From an uncultured Flavobacteriaceae bacterium (lineage in GTDB: Bacteria > Bacteroidota > Bacteroidia > Flavobacteriales > Flavobacteriaceae): a stretch of DNA of 64,000 bases. Where the stretch lies: NCBI GenBank assembly GCA_947495135.1, contig CANLXN010000008.1:62001-126000 (forward strand), given 5' to 3'. This document shows, piece by piece, positions 43,512 through 51,991 of the stretch (position 1 is the stretch's first letter; the number at the start of each line of letters is the position of its first letter). The position numbers and the translations under genes were made by a program. The notes beneath the pieces were generated by a model. It was not told the DNA's origin and ran no database searches. It saw only the letters and a program-made list of their open reading frames with translations.

Positions 43512-44018
43512 TTATTCTTCTTGTTTAATTTCAATGCCTAGTTCTTTAAGCACTGCAACAGTGACGTCATAATTATTATCTAAGTAGACAACATCGTTAT
43601 TTCTAAGTAAAATTTGAGTGTAACCTTCTGCTTCGGCTACCTTTTCTAGGGCAGTACCCAGCTTGTCGTAAAGCGGTTGCATATATTCTTCACGCTTTAG
43701 GCCAATGAGTGTTACTCCATTCTGACGAAATTTATTAATGTCTTGTTCCATTACAAGAATAGAATCTTGCTTGGTTTTGCGTTGTAAAATAGTTAGGCTA
43801 GGTTCGTCTCTTTTATACGCTTCCATCGCCTGTGTAAAAGCGGCAGATTGAACCTGAAGTTCTGCATCCAACCCTTTGGTGTAGTCTTCTACTTGCTTTT
43901 GAACCGTTGCAAGCTCTGGCATTTTACTTAAGATAAAATCTACATCAATCGTTCCTACCTTTGTTTGTGCAAAGCTGCTAACACAAATAAATAAAAAGGC
44001 AATTTTCATTAATTTCAT
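43512..44018 (-). CDS. OmpH/Skp family periplasmic chaperone
   Basis: 168 residues with a signal peptide (MKLMKIAFLFICVSSFAQ). The rest is the OmpH pattern: VGTIDVDFILSKMPELATVQ, then a long charged coiled coil (about 45-110) forming the tentacle, and a return strand block ending VYLDNNYDVTVAVLKELG. Skp trimers hold unfolded outer-membrane proteins in the periplasm. It fits functionally with the SurA/PpiC-like genes at 46-50 kb. Single-gene unit. Confidence 0.9.
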   Translation of the reverse strand: MKLMKIAFLFICVSSFAQTKVGTIDVDFILSKMPELATVQKQVEDYTKGLDAELQVQSAAFTQAMEAYKRDEPSLTILQRKTKQDSILVMEQDINKFRQNGVTLIGLKREEYMQPLYDKLGTALEKVAEAEGYTQILLRNNDVVYLDNNYDVTVAVLKELGIEIKQEE

Positions 44019-44152
44019 AGTAATAAGGTATTTGAATTTGGCGCAATGATACTATAAAATTTGCGGTTATTGAAATCTTTTGTCAGATTGTTAACGCAAT
44101 TAAAACGAATGTACTCCGTTCAAAAAGAGTATTCCATTCAGGAAACCCATCA

Positions 44153-44599
44153 CTAGCGCTTAAAGAAAATATAGTCGGTACTAATGGGAGTAACTCCCTG
44201 CTGTTTTAATTCTGTGATCAATTGTCCGCGATGATAGGTGCCGTGATTGACAACATGATAGAAAATGTCTTCCACAGAATTAGAAAAGGCAACACCTTTG
44301 GTAGTGGTGTAATCAATTATTGTTTTTAAATCCATCTTTTCTAAAATATCCATGCTTTGGTCATGATTGTTTTGGTTGATCTCATGCAGTTGATGTGTCT
44401 CAAAGTTTTGCCAGATTTCTTGAGTGGGAGTTATTCCCAAAATTCGATGATTCCAAAAGTTTTGTGCATTGAGGGTATGACAAATGAGTGTCTGTGTAGT
44501 TTCTGTGTACGCAGCATTGGGCGCTGCGACTATAAGATCAATGATGGTCTTATTGCTAGCGAAATTATATTCGAACTTATCAATAAAGAATTCTTTCAT
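44153..44599 (-). CDS. DinB family protein
   Basis: 148 residues, four-helix DinB fold. Metal-ligand histidines are likely in LICHTLNAQNFWNHRILG near residue 40 and in FYHVVNHGTYHRGQLITELK near 115-125 (HxxxH pattern). DinB-like proteins include thiol transferases and maleylpyruvate isomerase-type enzymes; with bacillithiol genes present a thiol-dependent role is possible. It lies 50 bp after the PNPOx gene in the same direction. Confidence 0.85.
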   Translation of the reverse strand: MKEFFIDKFEYNFASNKTIIDLIVAAPNAAYTETTQTLICHTLNAQNFWNHRILGITPTQEIWQNFETHQLHEINQNNHDQSMDILEKMDLKTIIDYTTTKGVAFSNSVEDIFYHVVNHGTYHRGQLITELKQQGVTPISTDYIFFKR

Positions 44600-44649
44600 A
44601 TTTCAGTAAATAATTAACGAATTGGATGACTGGTTATAGGAGTTCTTAA

Positions 44650-45231
44650 CTAGGGCTCTATCTGTTTAAAACTCCATTCATTCTTCTCTAGTTCATATAG
44701 TTTTCTATGGTGGAATCTGGTCTTTTTGAACTCCATAAATTCAATTCGTAGTGGTTTAATTAAGAATCCGCTCCAGTTTTTCGGTTTTGGAATTTTGCTG
44801 TTTTCAGAAGCTCTTTCCAGTACTTTTTTTTCAAGTTCTTCTAAATTGCTAATTTCTCTTCCTTGCGAACAAACAGAAGAAACAGCTTGGGCGTTTACAT
44901 TACGTTCCTTAAAATAGCGGTTGGCAAGTTTTTCAGGTATTTGTGTGGCTAATCCTTGAACTCTCACTTGTCTTTCTGTTTCAGTCCACCAAAAAGTCAA
45001 GGCTACGCGATTATTTTTCGAAATTTCCGTTCCCTTTCTTGAGTTAAGCGGACCGGTAATAACAAAAGAATGATCAATTACTTCTTTAAAGGAAACAAAC
45101 CTCGCATTTGGAAAGCTGTCTGTTCCAATAGTAGATAGACAAACCGCGGACGGAATTCTGACTTTTGATTGTTTTAACTCTTCGTTAAACCATTTTGAAA
45201 ACAGTGATATTGGATGATCTGTGTCTTTCAT
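44650..45231 (-). CDS. Pyridoxamine 5'-phosphate oxidase family protein
   Basis: 193 residues, slightly shorter than PdxH (about 210-218). FMN-binding core motifs: CLSTIGTDSFPNARFVSFKE, FVITGPLNSRKGTEISKN, ALTFWWTETERQVRVQGLA. The C-terminal block NWSGFLIKPLRIEFME, RFHHRKLYEL and FKQIEP matches the substrate-binding end of PdxH (RLHDR in E. coli). It should make pyridoxal 5'-phosphate, though a related flavin oxidase cannot be excluded. The gene is part of a minus-strand run with the DinB gene downstream. Confidence 0.85.
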   Translation of the reverse strand: MKDTDHPISLFSKWFNEELKQSKVRIPSAVCLSTIGTDSFPNARFVSFKEVIDHSFVITGPLNSRKGTEISKNNRVALTFWWTETERQVRVQGLATQIPEKLANRYFKERNVNAQAVSSVCSQGREISNLEELEKKVLERASENSKIPKPKNWSGFLIKPLRIEFMEFKKTRFHHRKLYELEKNEWSFKQIEP

Positions 45232-45290
45232 TTAACTAAAAACGGTTATTAATCCAGCTCGGCATCTAAGAAAAATCATTTTTTTAAATT

Positions 45291-45527
45291 TTACTCACTA
45301 AAAAGCTGCCCTCTATTTGGTTTAAGGCGCGCTCTCAATTCATTCATTAATGGCTTTTCGACAACGAGGTAGGCAATGTGGTGCATTTCTGAAATTTTCT
45401 CTACTTTGCAAATAGTGTTGTTTAAACTTTCAGCTACAGCAAATTCTTTTAAGTGAATAGCATGGTGATCCGCAATTGGTCCTGCGTTGGGCCCTCTAAA
45501 ATCCCAAATTAATTTAACTCTTTCCAT
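45291..45527 (-). CDS. Conserved hypothetical protein, 78 residues
   Basis: Starts MERVKLIWDFRGPNAGPIAD, then HHAIHLKEFAVAESL and MHHIAYLVVEKPLMNELR. It is compact, soluble and without a signal peptide; four histidines lie in HH and MHH pairs that could bind metal. I do not recognise a named family. It lies 1 bp after the SRPBCC gene (45529-45984) and 59 bp before PNPOx, so it is probably cotranscribed with the SRPBCC gene. Confidence 0.7.
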   Translation of the reverse strand: MERVKLIWDFRGPNAGPIADHHAIHLKEFAVAESLNNTICKVEKISEMHHIAYLVVEKPLMNELRARLKPNRGQLFSE

Positions 45528-45528
45528 A

Positions 45529-45984
45529 TTATAGTCCCTCGACGGAAACTCCGTTTTCAGTAAAATTCTTAAAATCGTTTAAATACTTCATGGATTGTTT
45601 TTTGAACGCTCCAGGCATTACAAAAGCCATGAGTTTCATTCCAAAACCTGCAAATTTGAATTCACTTTCGCTCACCCATTTTGTAGTGCCATCTGGGAGT
45701 TCCTGAAAATAGTTCTTCTGAATATTCTGAACTCCCTTCGCATCGTACTGTGCATGGAACTCGTGAGGAAATTCATTTTTAATAATTGTTTCGGTCATTG
45801 ACATGGTTCGTTTGCCCATTTGGTACTCTAATTCCATTTTGGCACCTTCTTTGCCTGGTGTACCATCAGTTAACTTATAATTAATAAGACCACGTTGCCA
45901 ATGTTTCATATTTTCCGGATTGTCTAGTTTTTTAATCACCTCCTCACGGGGCAGATTAATAACTATTTCTGATATGTATTTCAT
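45529..45984 (-). CDS. SRPBCC (START-like) family protein
   Basis: 151 residues. The helix-grip fold starts MKYISEIVINLPREEVIKKL, followed by ENMKHWQRGLINY and the alternating strands typical of polyketide cyclase/dehydratase-like proteins (KWVSESEFKFAGFGMKLM), and ends with a helix (FKKQSMKYLNDFKNF). Such proteins bind hydrophobic ligands; none can be named. It begins the minus-strand pair with the 78-residue protein. Confidence 0.83.
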   Translation of the reverse strand: MKYISEIVINLPREEVIKKLDNPENMKHWQRGLINYKLTDGTPGKEGAKMELEYQMGKRTMSMTETIIKNEFPHEFHAQYDAKGVQNIQKNYFQELPDGTTKWVSESEFKFAGFGMKLMAFVMPGAFKKQSMKYLNDFKNFTENGVSVEGL

Positions 45985-46077
45985 ATAATGTGTCCTAAAA
46001 ATTTAATTGTACAATTTACGTTTTTTTGAATAGAAGGAAGATACGAAAGAAAGAGTAATAACGTTCTGTTAACGCAC

Positions 46078-46107
46078 TTGTGTAACCCCATCTTTTTTAT
46101 ATTTTTG
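46078..46107 (+). promoter_or_regulatory. Promoter of the PPIase-chaperone operon
   Basis: TTG (46078-46080), 19 nt, then TATTTTTG (46100-46107), a good match to the Bacteroidota pattern. The leader to ATG 46140 is about 28 nt. Confidence 0.65.
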
Positions 46108-46139
46108 CGGGGCTTGAATTAAATAAAATTATTTTGAAA

Positions 46140-48098
46140 ATGAACAAAATTATTTACCTATCGATTATTTGTTGTTTGGTGTCACTTTCGGCTTCTGCAC
46201 AGAAGAAGAAAGTACTATTAACCATTGATGATCAGCCAGTTTACGCCAAAGAGTTTAAACAGGTTTACCTCAAAAATTTGAATCTAGTTCAGGAAGAAGA
46301 GCAGAAAACTGTAGACGGTTATCTTCAAATGTTTATTGATTATAAATTGAAGGTTGCAGAGGCTTATTCGCAAGAATTAGATGAAAGAAAGAGTTATGTG
46401 GATGATTTCTCCAAATATCAGGAGCAACTTTCCCGAAATTACATCTACGAAAACAGTTTAACCGAAGAACTTGCCAAGGAGGCATACAACCGAAGTTTAG
46501 AAGAGATTGATGCTTCTCACATTCTGATCGCTTGTAATTGGGATGCGGTGCCTCAGGATACATTAGTAGCATACAATAAGATAAAGTCAATTAGAGCGAA
46601 GGCTGTTGCTAAAGGAGCAGATTTTTCCCAGTTAGCTGTTAAAAATTCGGAAGAACCGAATGTAGAAAAATCGAAAGGAAGGTTGGGTTACTTTACTGCA
46701 TTCGGAATGGTTTTTCCATTTGAAAATGCTGCATATAATACTCCAGTAGGAGAAGTTTCAGAGATTGTTCGTACCCAATACGGATATCACATTTTGAAAG
46801 TGCATGACCGTAGAAAAAGGGAAGCAGCTATTTCAGTAGCGCATATTATGACCTCTACTCGTGGACAAGAAGAAGGTTATAATCCTAAAGAGCGAATTGA
46901 GGAGATTGCTACACTTCTAGAGCAGGGACTTAATTTTGATGATTTGGCTAGACAATACTCTGTAGATAAAGCAACGGCCAAAAAGAACGGGAAAATGCGA
47001 AAGTTCGTTAAGGGGGAGTTGAGAGCTCCTTCTTTTGAAGAGGCTGCATATGCACTTCAAAATCCAGGAGATATTTCCAAGCCTGTTAAAACCGACTTTG
47101 GATGGCACATCATTAAATTGATTGAAAAACACACAATGCCTTCTTTTGAAGAAGAGCGAGTTATGCTAGAACGGAAAGTGAAGGACGGTGAACGGTCTAA
47201 AATAGTTTCCACGGCAGTTAACAATAAGATTAAAGACAAGTATGGTTATACGTCTGTTAATCCTTATCTGCCTTTTTTCCAAACTTATGTAGGCGATGAA
47301 GTGTTAAAAAGAAAGTGGGAATATAAAGCAATAAGTGAGAATGAAAATAAAGTGATTTTTACTATTGGTGAAACTAAAGCGACCTATAATGAGTTGGCTA
47401 AATACATAGAAGAACGACAAAAGAAAGCTAGACCTTATACCCAAAAGGTGACCTTGTTGAAGGCTTATTACGATGAGTTTGAAACCAAAGTGCTAAAAGA
47501 TCATTTCAAAACACAACTCGAGTTGGAAAATGATGAATATGCTGGAGTTATTCGTGAATATAGAGACGGTTTGCTCATTTTTGAAGTAATGGGAGACAAT
47601 GTTTGGAACAAAGCAAAGCAAGATACGTTGGGGCAAGAAGCTTTTTTCAATGCAAACAAAGGAAATTACAATTGGAAACAACGAGTAGATGCTGATGTAA
47701 TTTCAACTTCAGATAAGGCGATTATGGAGCAGGTAAAAGCACTGTTGAAAGAAGGGAAAACTGCGGAGGAGATTAAGACCGAATTGAATAAAGATAAAAA
47801 AGCAGCGATCATTCTTAGCTCGAAAAAATTCGAAATAGGTCAGAAAGGTCTGCCAAAGGATTTTGAAGTTAAGGAAGGTATTTCAAAAGTCTACAATGAA
47901 AATAACACCTACACCGTTGTAGTTACTAAAGAGATTATACCAGCAGGACCGAAGGAGTTTGATGAAGTGAAGGGAAAAGTGCTGAGCGACTATCAAAATG
48001 AGGTAGAAAAGCAATGGATGGAATCCTTAAGAGCGAAATATGAAGTAGAGGTTAATAAAAGGACCCTAAAACGCTTGCGAAAGGAATTAAAAGCATAA
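46140..48098 (+). CDS. Periplasmic PpiC/SurA-type peptidylprolyl isomerase with two parvulin domains
   Basis: 652 residues from ATG 46140 (an in-frame TTG at 46134 is less likely). Signal peptide with cleavage after SASAQ. A SurA-N-like helical region (about 25-120) is followed by two parvulin domains: about 124-228 (DASHILIA, GRLGYFTAFGMVFPFENAAY, YGYHILKVHDRR) and about 232-340 (VAHIMTSTRG, GKMRKFVKGELRAPSFEEAA, FGWHIIKLIEK). The C-terminal 300 residues are helical and charged. It should assist folding of exported and outer-membrane proteins. It heads an operon with two related genes; its stop abuts the next start. Confidence 0.9.
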   Translation: MNKIIYLSIICCLVSLSASAQKKKVLLTIDDQPVYAKEFKQVYLKNLNLVQEEEQKTVDGYLQMFIDYKLKVAEAYSQELDERKSYVDDFSKYQEQLSRNYIYENSLTEELAKEAYNRSLEEIDASHILIACNWDAVPQDTLVAYNKIKSIRAKAVAKGADFSQLAVKNSEEPNVEKSKGRLGYFTAFGMVFPFENAAYNTPVGEVSEIVRTQYGYHILKVHDRRKREAAISVAHIMTSTRGQEEGYNPKERIEEIATLLEQGLNFDDLARQYSVDKATAKKNGKMRKFVKGELRAPSFEEAAYALQNPGDISKPVKTDFGWHIIKLIEKHTMPSFEEERVMLERKVKDGERSKIVSTAVNNKIKDKYGYTSVNPYLPFFQTYVGDEVLKRKWEYKAISENENKVIFTIGETKATYNELAKYIEERQKKARPYTQKVTLLKAYYDEFETKVLKDHFKTQLELENDEYAGVIREYRDGLLIFEVMGDNVWNKAKQDTLGQEAFFNANKGNYNWKQRVDADVISTSDKAIMEQVKALLKEGKTAEEIKTELNKDKKAAIILSSKKFEIGQKGLPKDFEVKEGISKVYNENNTYTVVVTKEIIPAGPKEFDEVKGKVLSDYQNEVEKQWMESLRAKYEVEVNKRTLKRLRKELKA

Positions 48099-48953
48099 AT
48101 GAAGAAGTTATTCTGGATATTTGTATTGGGTTTTGTGGTTATTTCCTGCGACTATTTCAAGCAGCAAGATCCACGTACACCTATTGCCAGAGTAAATGAT
48201 ACTTACCTGTATCAGGATGATATTGAAGATCTCATTTCAGAAAGCACTTCGGTAGTCGATAGTACAGTGTTAGTAGGTAGTTACATCAACAGGTGGGCTA
48301 CACAACAACTTTTAATTGATCAAGCAAAGATCAACTTATCCAATGAAGAATTACAGGAGTACGACCGTTTGGTAAATCAGTATAAAACAGATTTGTATAC
48401 AGATGCCTACAAAAACTCCATCGTATCCCAACAGTTGGATAAACAAGTATCTCCAGAAGAGTTTCAAACATATTATGAGCTGAATAAGGAAAACTTTAAA
48501 TTGAATGATGTATTGGTTCAGTTGCGATACATTAAGGTAGGTACCGATTATGTTAACCTAAATTCAATTAAGGAAAAATTTAGAAGGTTTGACAAAGAGG
48601 ATCAGGAAGAATTGAATGAGATCAGTATTCAGTTTAAAGCCTATAACTTTAACGATTCTGTTTGGGTGAAAAAGGATAACTTATTTCAGAATTTACCAAT
48701 CCTTCAAGAGGGGGAAAAGCAACTGTTAAAAAAATCAAATTTTGCACAATTACAAGACTCATTAGGAGTATATTTGGTGAAAATTGAAGATGTGCTCAAT
48801 CGCAATGATATAGCCCCGCTCTCGTTTGTGGCGCCTACCATTGAGCAAATAATTCTCAACAAACGAAAACTGGAACTCATAAAGAATTTAGAAAAGGATA
48901 TTACAAAAGATGCAATTAAGAATAAAAAATTTGAGACCTATACAAATCAGTAG
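48099..48953 (+). CDS. SurA-like lipoprotein lacking a recognisable isomerase domain
   Basis: 284 residues starting at the base after the preceding stop. Lipoprotein signal (lipobox VISC near residue 17). The N-terminal part PIARVNDTYLYQDDIEDLI resembles the opening of SurA-type proteins, and the helical core (LIDQAKINLSNEELQEYDRL) fits a chaperone module. A parvulin core (HIL...GYHI-type motifs) is not visible in the second half, so it is probably a non-catalytic chaperone. The final 44 bp overlap the next gene. Confidence 0.75.
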   Translation: MKKLFWIFVLGFVVISCDYFKQQDPRTPIARVNDTYLYQDDIEDLISESTSVVDSTVLVGSYINRWATQQLLIDQAKINLSNEELQEYDRLVNQYKTDLYTDAYKNSIVSQQLDKQVSPEEFQTYYELNKENFKLNDVLVQLRYIKVGTDYVNLNSIKEKFRRFDKEDQEELNEISIQFKAYNFNDSVWVKKDNLFQNLPILQEGEKQLLKKSNFAQLQDSLGVYLVKIEDVLNRNDIAPLSFVAPTIEQIILNKRKLELIKNLEKDITKDAIKNKKFETYTNQ

Positions 48954-50367
48954 AACCTTGACCTTGGCTTTATTGCTTTTGGCTTTTGGAGCGCAGGCGC
49001 AAGTGATAGTTGATACTACGCAAGTGACGACATTACCCGTGGTGGAGAAGGTTGTGGATACAGTGAAGCCACCTTTTAAGCGATTTAAAGCTGAAGGTGT
49101 TTCGGCAGTAATTGGAGAATATATTGTGTTAGATAGTGATATCGATAAAAGCTATATCGAATTGAGACAACAGGGAATCTCTATCGAAGATGTGTCTCGT
49201 TGCCAATTATTAGGAAAATTGATGGAAGACAAGCTGTATGCACACCATGCAAAAGTGGATAGTCTTCAGGTGAGTGACGTTGACATTAGTCAGCGCATCG
49301 AGCAACAATTACAATACATTATTGGAGAATTTGGGGGTGATGAAGAGAAAGTTGCGAAATTCTACAAAAAGGAATCTATTGCAGAATTGAGAAGTGAGTT
49401 GTTCGAAACGAATAAAACATTAATGCTCGCTGCAGAAATGCAAAGAACTGTGGTGGAAAATATTGAGGTGACTCCAGAAGAAGTTCGAGAGTTTTTCTTT
49501 GCAATTCCCGATGATGAACGTCCTATTTTTAGTGCCGAAGTTGAGGTTGCTCAAATTGTAGTAGAACCAAAAATAACGGAAGAAGCCAAAAGAGACGTAG
49601 TAGATAGACTAAATACATATAGACGAGATATCGTAGAAAATGGTTCTAGTTTTGCCACAAAAGCAGTTTTGTACTCTAAGGATAATAGCGCATCAAGAGG
49701 AGGATTAATTGAAGGTATTAAAAAGAACTCTCCATACGATAAAGTTTTTAAAGATGTTGCATTCTCCTTATTGGAAGGCGAGACCAGCGAGCCTTTTGAA
49801 TCTGATTTTGGTTATCATATCTTGAAAGTTGATAAAGTACGTGGTCAAGAATTAGATGTGCGTCATATCATTTTATTTCCAGAAGTTTCTCAGAAAGAAA
49901 TTGACGCGGCAGAAGCTAAAATTGATAGTATAAGAACACAAATTGTAGAAGGAAATCTTAAATTCAAAGATGCTGCACGTCAGTTTTCAGATGAAAAAGA
50001 AACTCGTAATAACGGTGGTCAATTGGTGAACCCAGTAACCTTCGATACACGTTTCGATCTAACTAAAATGGATCCTACCTTAAGTGCGCAAGTATATAAT
50101 TTGGCAGAAGGAGAGGTTTCTAAAGTATTTACAGACCGCGATTTTAGAGGGAGAAGTAAGTTTAAGATGCTTACAGTAACCAAGAAATTTGACGAGCATC
50201 CTTCAGATTTTAGTCGTGATTACGAAAAGATAAAAGAACTGGCCCTAAAAGAAAAGCAAATTCGGGAAATCGAGAAATGGCAGAACACGAAGATTAACGA
50301 AACTTATGTAAACGTCAATCAAGATTACTTCGACTGTGAATTTGCAAGTGACTGGGTTAAAAAATAA
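48910..50367 (+). CDS. SurA-type peptidylprolyl isomerase
   Basis: 485 residues. Signal peptide (LTLALLLLAFGAQAQ). A SurA N-terminal segment with FKAEGVSAVIGEYIVLDSDI near residue 60 is followed by two parvulin-like domains: about 205-305 (VEVAQIVVEPKIT, SRGGLIEGIKKNSPYDKVF, DFGYHILKVDKV) and about 308-425 (DVRHIILFPEVSQ, NNGGQLVNPVTFDTRF). It should escort outer-membrane proteins through the periplasm. It overlaps the previous lipoprotein gene by 44 bp, which ties their expression; MoxR follows after 20 bp. Confidence 0.9.
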   Translation: MQLRIKNLRPIQISRTLTLALLLLAFGAQAQVIVDTTQVTTLPVVEKVVDTVKPPFKRFKAEGVSAVIGEYIVLDSDIDKSYIELRQQGISIEDVSRCQLLGKLMEDKLYAHHAKVDSLQVSDVDISQRIEQQLQYIIGEFGGDEEKVAKFYKKESIAELRSELFETNKTLMLAAEMQRTVVENIEVTPEEVREFFFAIPDDERPIFSAEVEVAQIVVEPKITEEAKRDVVDRLNTYRRDIVENGSSFATKAVLYSKDNSASRGGLIEGIKKNSPYDKVFKDVAFSLLEGETSEPFESDFGYHILKVDKVRGQELDVRHIILFPEVSQKEIDAAEAKIDSIRTQIVEGNLKFKDAARQFSDEKETRNNGGQLVNPVTFDTRFDLTKMDPTLSAQVYNLAEGEVSKVFTDRDFRGRSKFKMLTVTKKFDEHPSDFSRDYEKIKELALKEKQIREIEKWQNTKINETYVNVNQDYFDCEFASDWVKK

Positions 50368-50387
50368 CGAATCAAACTAGCTAACGT

Positions 50388-51341
50388 ATGTCCGATGTAG
50401 CCGCGGTAGAACAATTGGTGTCTAAATACAACGCCTTAAGACAGGAAATTAAAAAAGTAATTGTAGGTCAGGATGAAGTAGTAGAACAGGTTTTGCTATC
50501 TGTTTTCTCTGGAGGACATGCGCTGCTTATTGGAGTTCCTGGATTGGCGAAAACACTATTGGTCAATACCATAGCACAAACACTCGGACTCGAATTTAAA
50601 AGAATTCAGTTTACGCCAGATTTGATGCCAAGTGATATTCTTGGTTCCGAAATTCTCGACAGTAATAGAGAGTTTAAATTTATTAAAGGTCCCATCTTCG
50701 CCAATATTATTTTGGCAGATGAGATTAACAGAACCCCACCAAAAACACAAGCAGCCCTCTTGGAGGCAATGCAGGAAAGAGCAGTAACGGTTGCTGGGCA
50801 GCACTATAAATTAGACCTTCCTTACTTCGTATTGGCTACTCAAAACCCAATTGAACAGGAGGGAACCTATCCATTGCCGGAAGCTCAGTTAGACCGTTTT
50901 ATGTTTGCGGTTAATTTGGATTACCCAACATTTGATGAAGAAGTTGAGGTGGTAAAATTAACTACAGGAGGTGTTACGTCTTCAGTAAGTGCGTTGTTCT
51001 CTGCTGAGGAAATTATCAAGTATCAACAACTCATTCGTAAAATTCCAGTTGCGGATAATGTAATAGAATACGCAGTGACCTTAGTTGGTAAAACCAGACC
51101 TAAGAGTCAGGCTGCACCAGAAATAGTGAAAAACTACATCGATTGGGGAGCTGGACCTCGGGCCTCTCAGAACCTAATATTAGGTGCAAAAGCACACGCG
51201 GCTTTGCGCGGAAAGTTCTCGCCAGACATTGAGGATGTTCAAAAGGTGGCAATCGGTATTCTTCGCCATCGCCTCATTAAAAACTACAAAGCGGAGGCAG
51301 AAGGATTAAGCATCGAAGAGATTATTGGAAGTTTGTTCTAA
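50388..51341 (+). CDS. MoxR family AAA+ ATPase
   Basis: 317 residues. AAA+ motifs: Walker A LLIGVPGLAKTLLVNTIAQ near residue 42, Walker B IILADEINRTPPKTQAALLE near 108, sensor 1 FVLATQNPIEQEGTYPLPEA near 147, then the lid domain (GAGPRASQNLILGAKAHAAL near 258, sensor 2 Arg). MoxR ATPases are chaperones that insert cofactors or assemble complexes, usually with a DUF58/vWA partner. None is adjacent here, so the partner may be elsewhere. It follows the SurA gene by 20 bp. Confidence 0.92.
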   Translation: MSDVAAVEQLVSKYNALRQEIKKVIVGQDEVVEQVLLSVFSGGHALLIGVPGLAKTLLVNTIAQTLGLEFKRIQFTPDLMPSDILGSEILDSNREFKFIKGPIFANIILADEINRTPPKTQAALLEAMQERAVTVAGQHYKLDLPYFVLATQNPIEQEGTYPLPEAQLDRFMFAVNLDYPTFDEEVEVVKLTTGGVTSSVSALFSAEEIIKYQQLIRKIPVADNVIEYAVTLVGKTRPKSQAAPEIVKNYIDWGAGPRASQNLILGAKAHAALRGKFSPDIEDVQKVAIGILRHRLIKNYKAEAEGLSIEEIIGSLF

Positions 51342-51342
51342 T

Positions 51343-51936
51343 GTGAATACGTTTAGAACTTTTGCTAAGAGAAAAAATGATACGGTTTCGGATGATGTCG
51401 TGGTGATCGTTTTTTTTGTGGTTATTTGTTTGCTAATCTATCTTAATAATTCATATCTCAATTTTTCTTGGTTACAATCTGTGCTTAATTTTATAGGAGG
51501 ATTCGGAATCCTTTTATGGTCGATATTGAGCATTAAAGCAATGTTCACGACCGAAAAAATAAATGGTAGCTTAGATGGAACCTTAGCCTTGTATGAAGAC
51601 CGAATTATAATTAAACAGCAAGTATATCTTTTGATCGAAATAGAATCAATTGATTTATCTGTGACGGATTATTTAGGGGCCTACCGTTATCATGACGGCG
51701 ACTCGATAGAGCCTTCGAAATCTAATGGGACAGGAAACTGGATCGAACTTACCTTGATTTCTAAAAAAAAATGTAAAACTTATTTTCAGCAACCTTACGA
51801 AGGAGCCTTTATTAAAAACCGAGATGAATTAATTGCATATCATCTAGAGGGCAAGATTTCTTTTTTACGACTTATTGATATTCTTGGTATCACAAAATAT
51901 GAAGACATCCAGGCCTTTAAAAAGACCATTAATTAG
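51343..51936 (+). CDS. Unknown membrane protein, 197 residues
   Basis: The GTG at 51343, 1 bp after the MoxR stop, is the best start; an upstream TTG at 51325 would overlap MoxR. Two hydrophobic helices near the N-terminus (VVVIVFFVVICLLIYL and FIGGFGILLWSILSIKA) are followed by a soluble, mostly beta domain with LALYEDRIIIKQQVYLLIEI and WIELTLISKKKCKTYFQQP. The pattern resembles PH-like or bacterial membrane-PH proteins but I cannot assign a family. Probably translationally coupled to MoxR. Confidence 0.7.
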   Translation: MNTFRTFAKRKNDTVSDDVVVIVFFVVICLLIYLNNSYLNFSWLQSVLNFIGGFGILLWSILSIKAMFTTEKINGSLDGTLALYEDRIIIKQQVYLLIEIESIDLSVTDYLGAYRYHDGDSIEPSKSNGTGNWIELTLISKKKCKTYFQQPYEGAFIKNRDELIAYHLEGKISFLRLIDILGITKYEDIQAFKKTIN

Positions 51937-51991
51937 GAGATTCTAAAATTACTAGTACCTTCGTTTTTGCAATTACAATAGATTTATTAAA

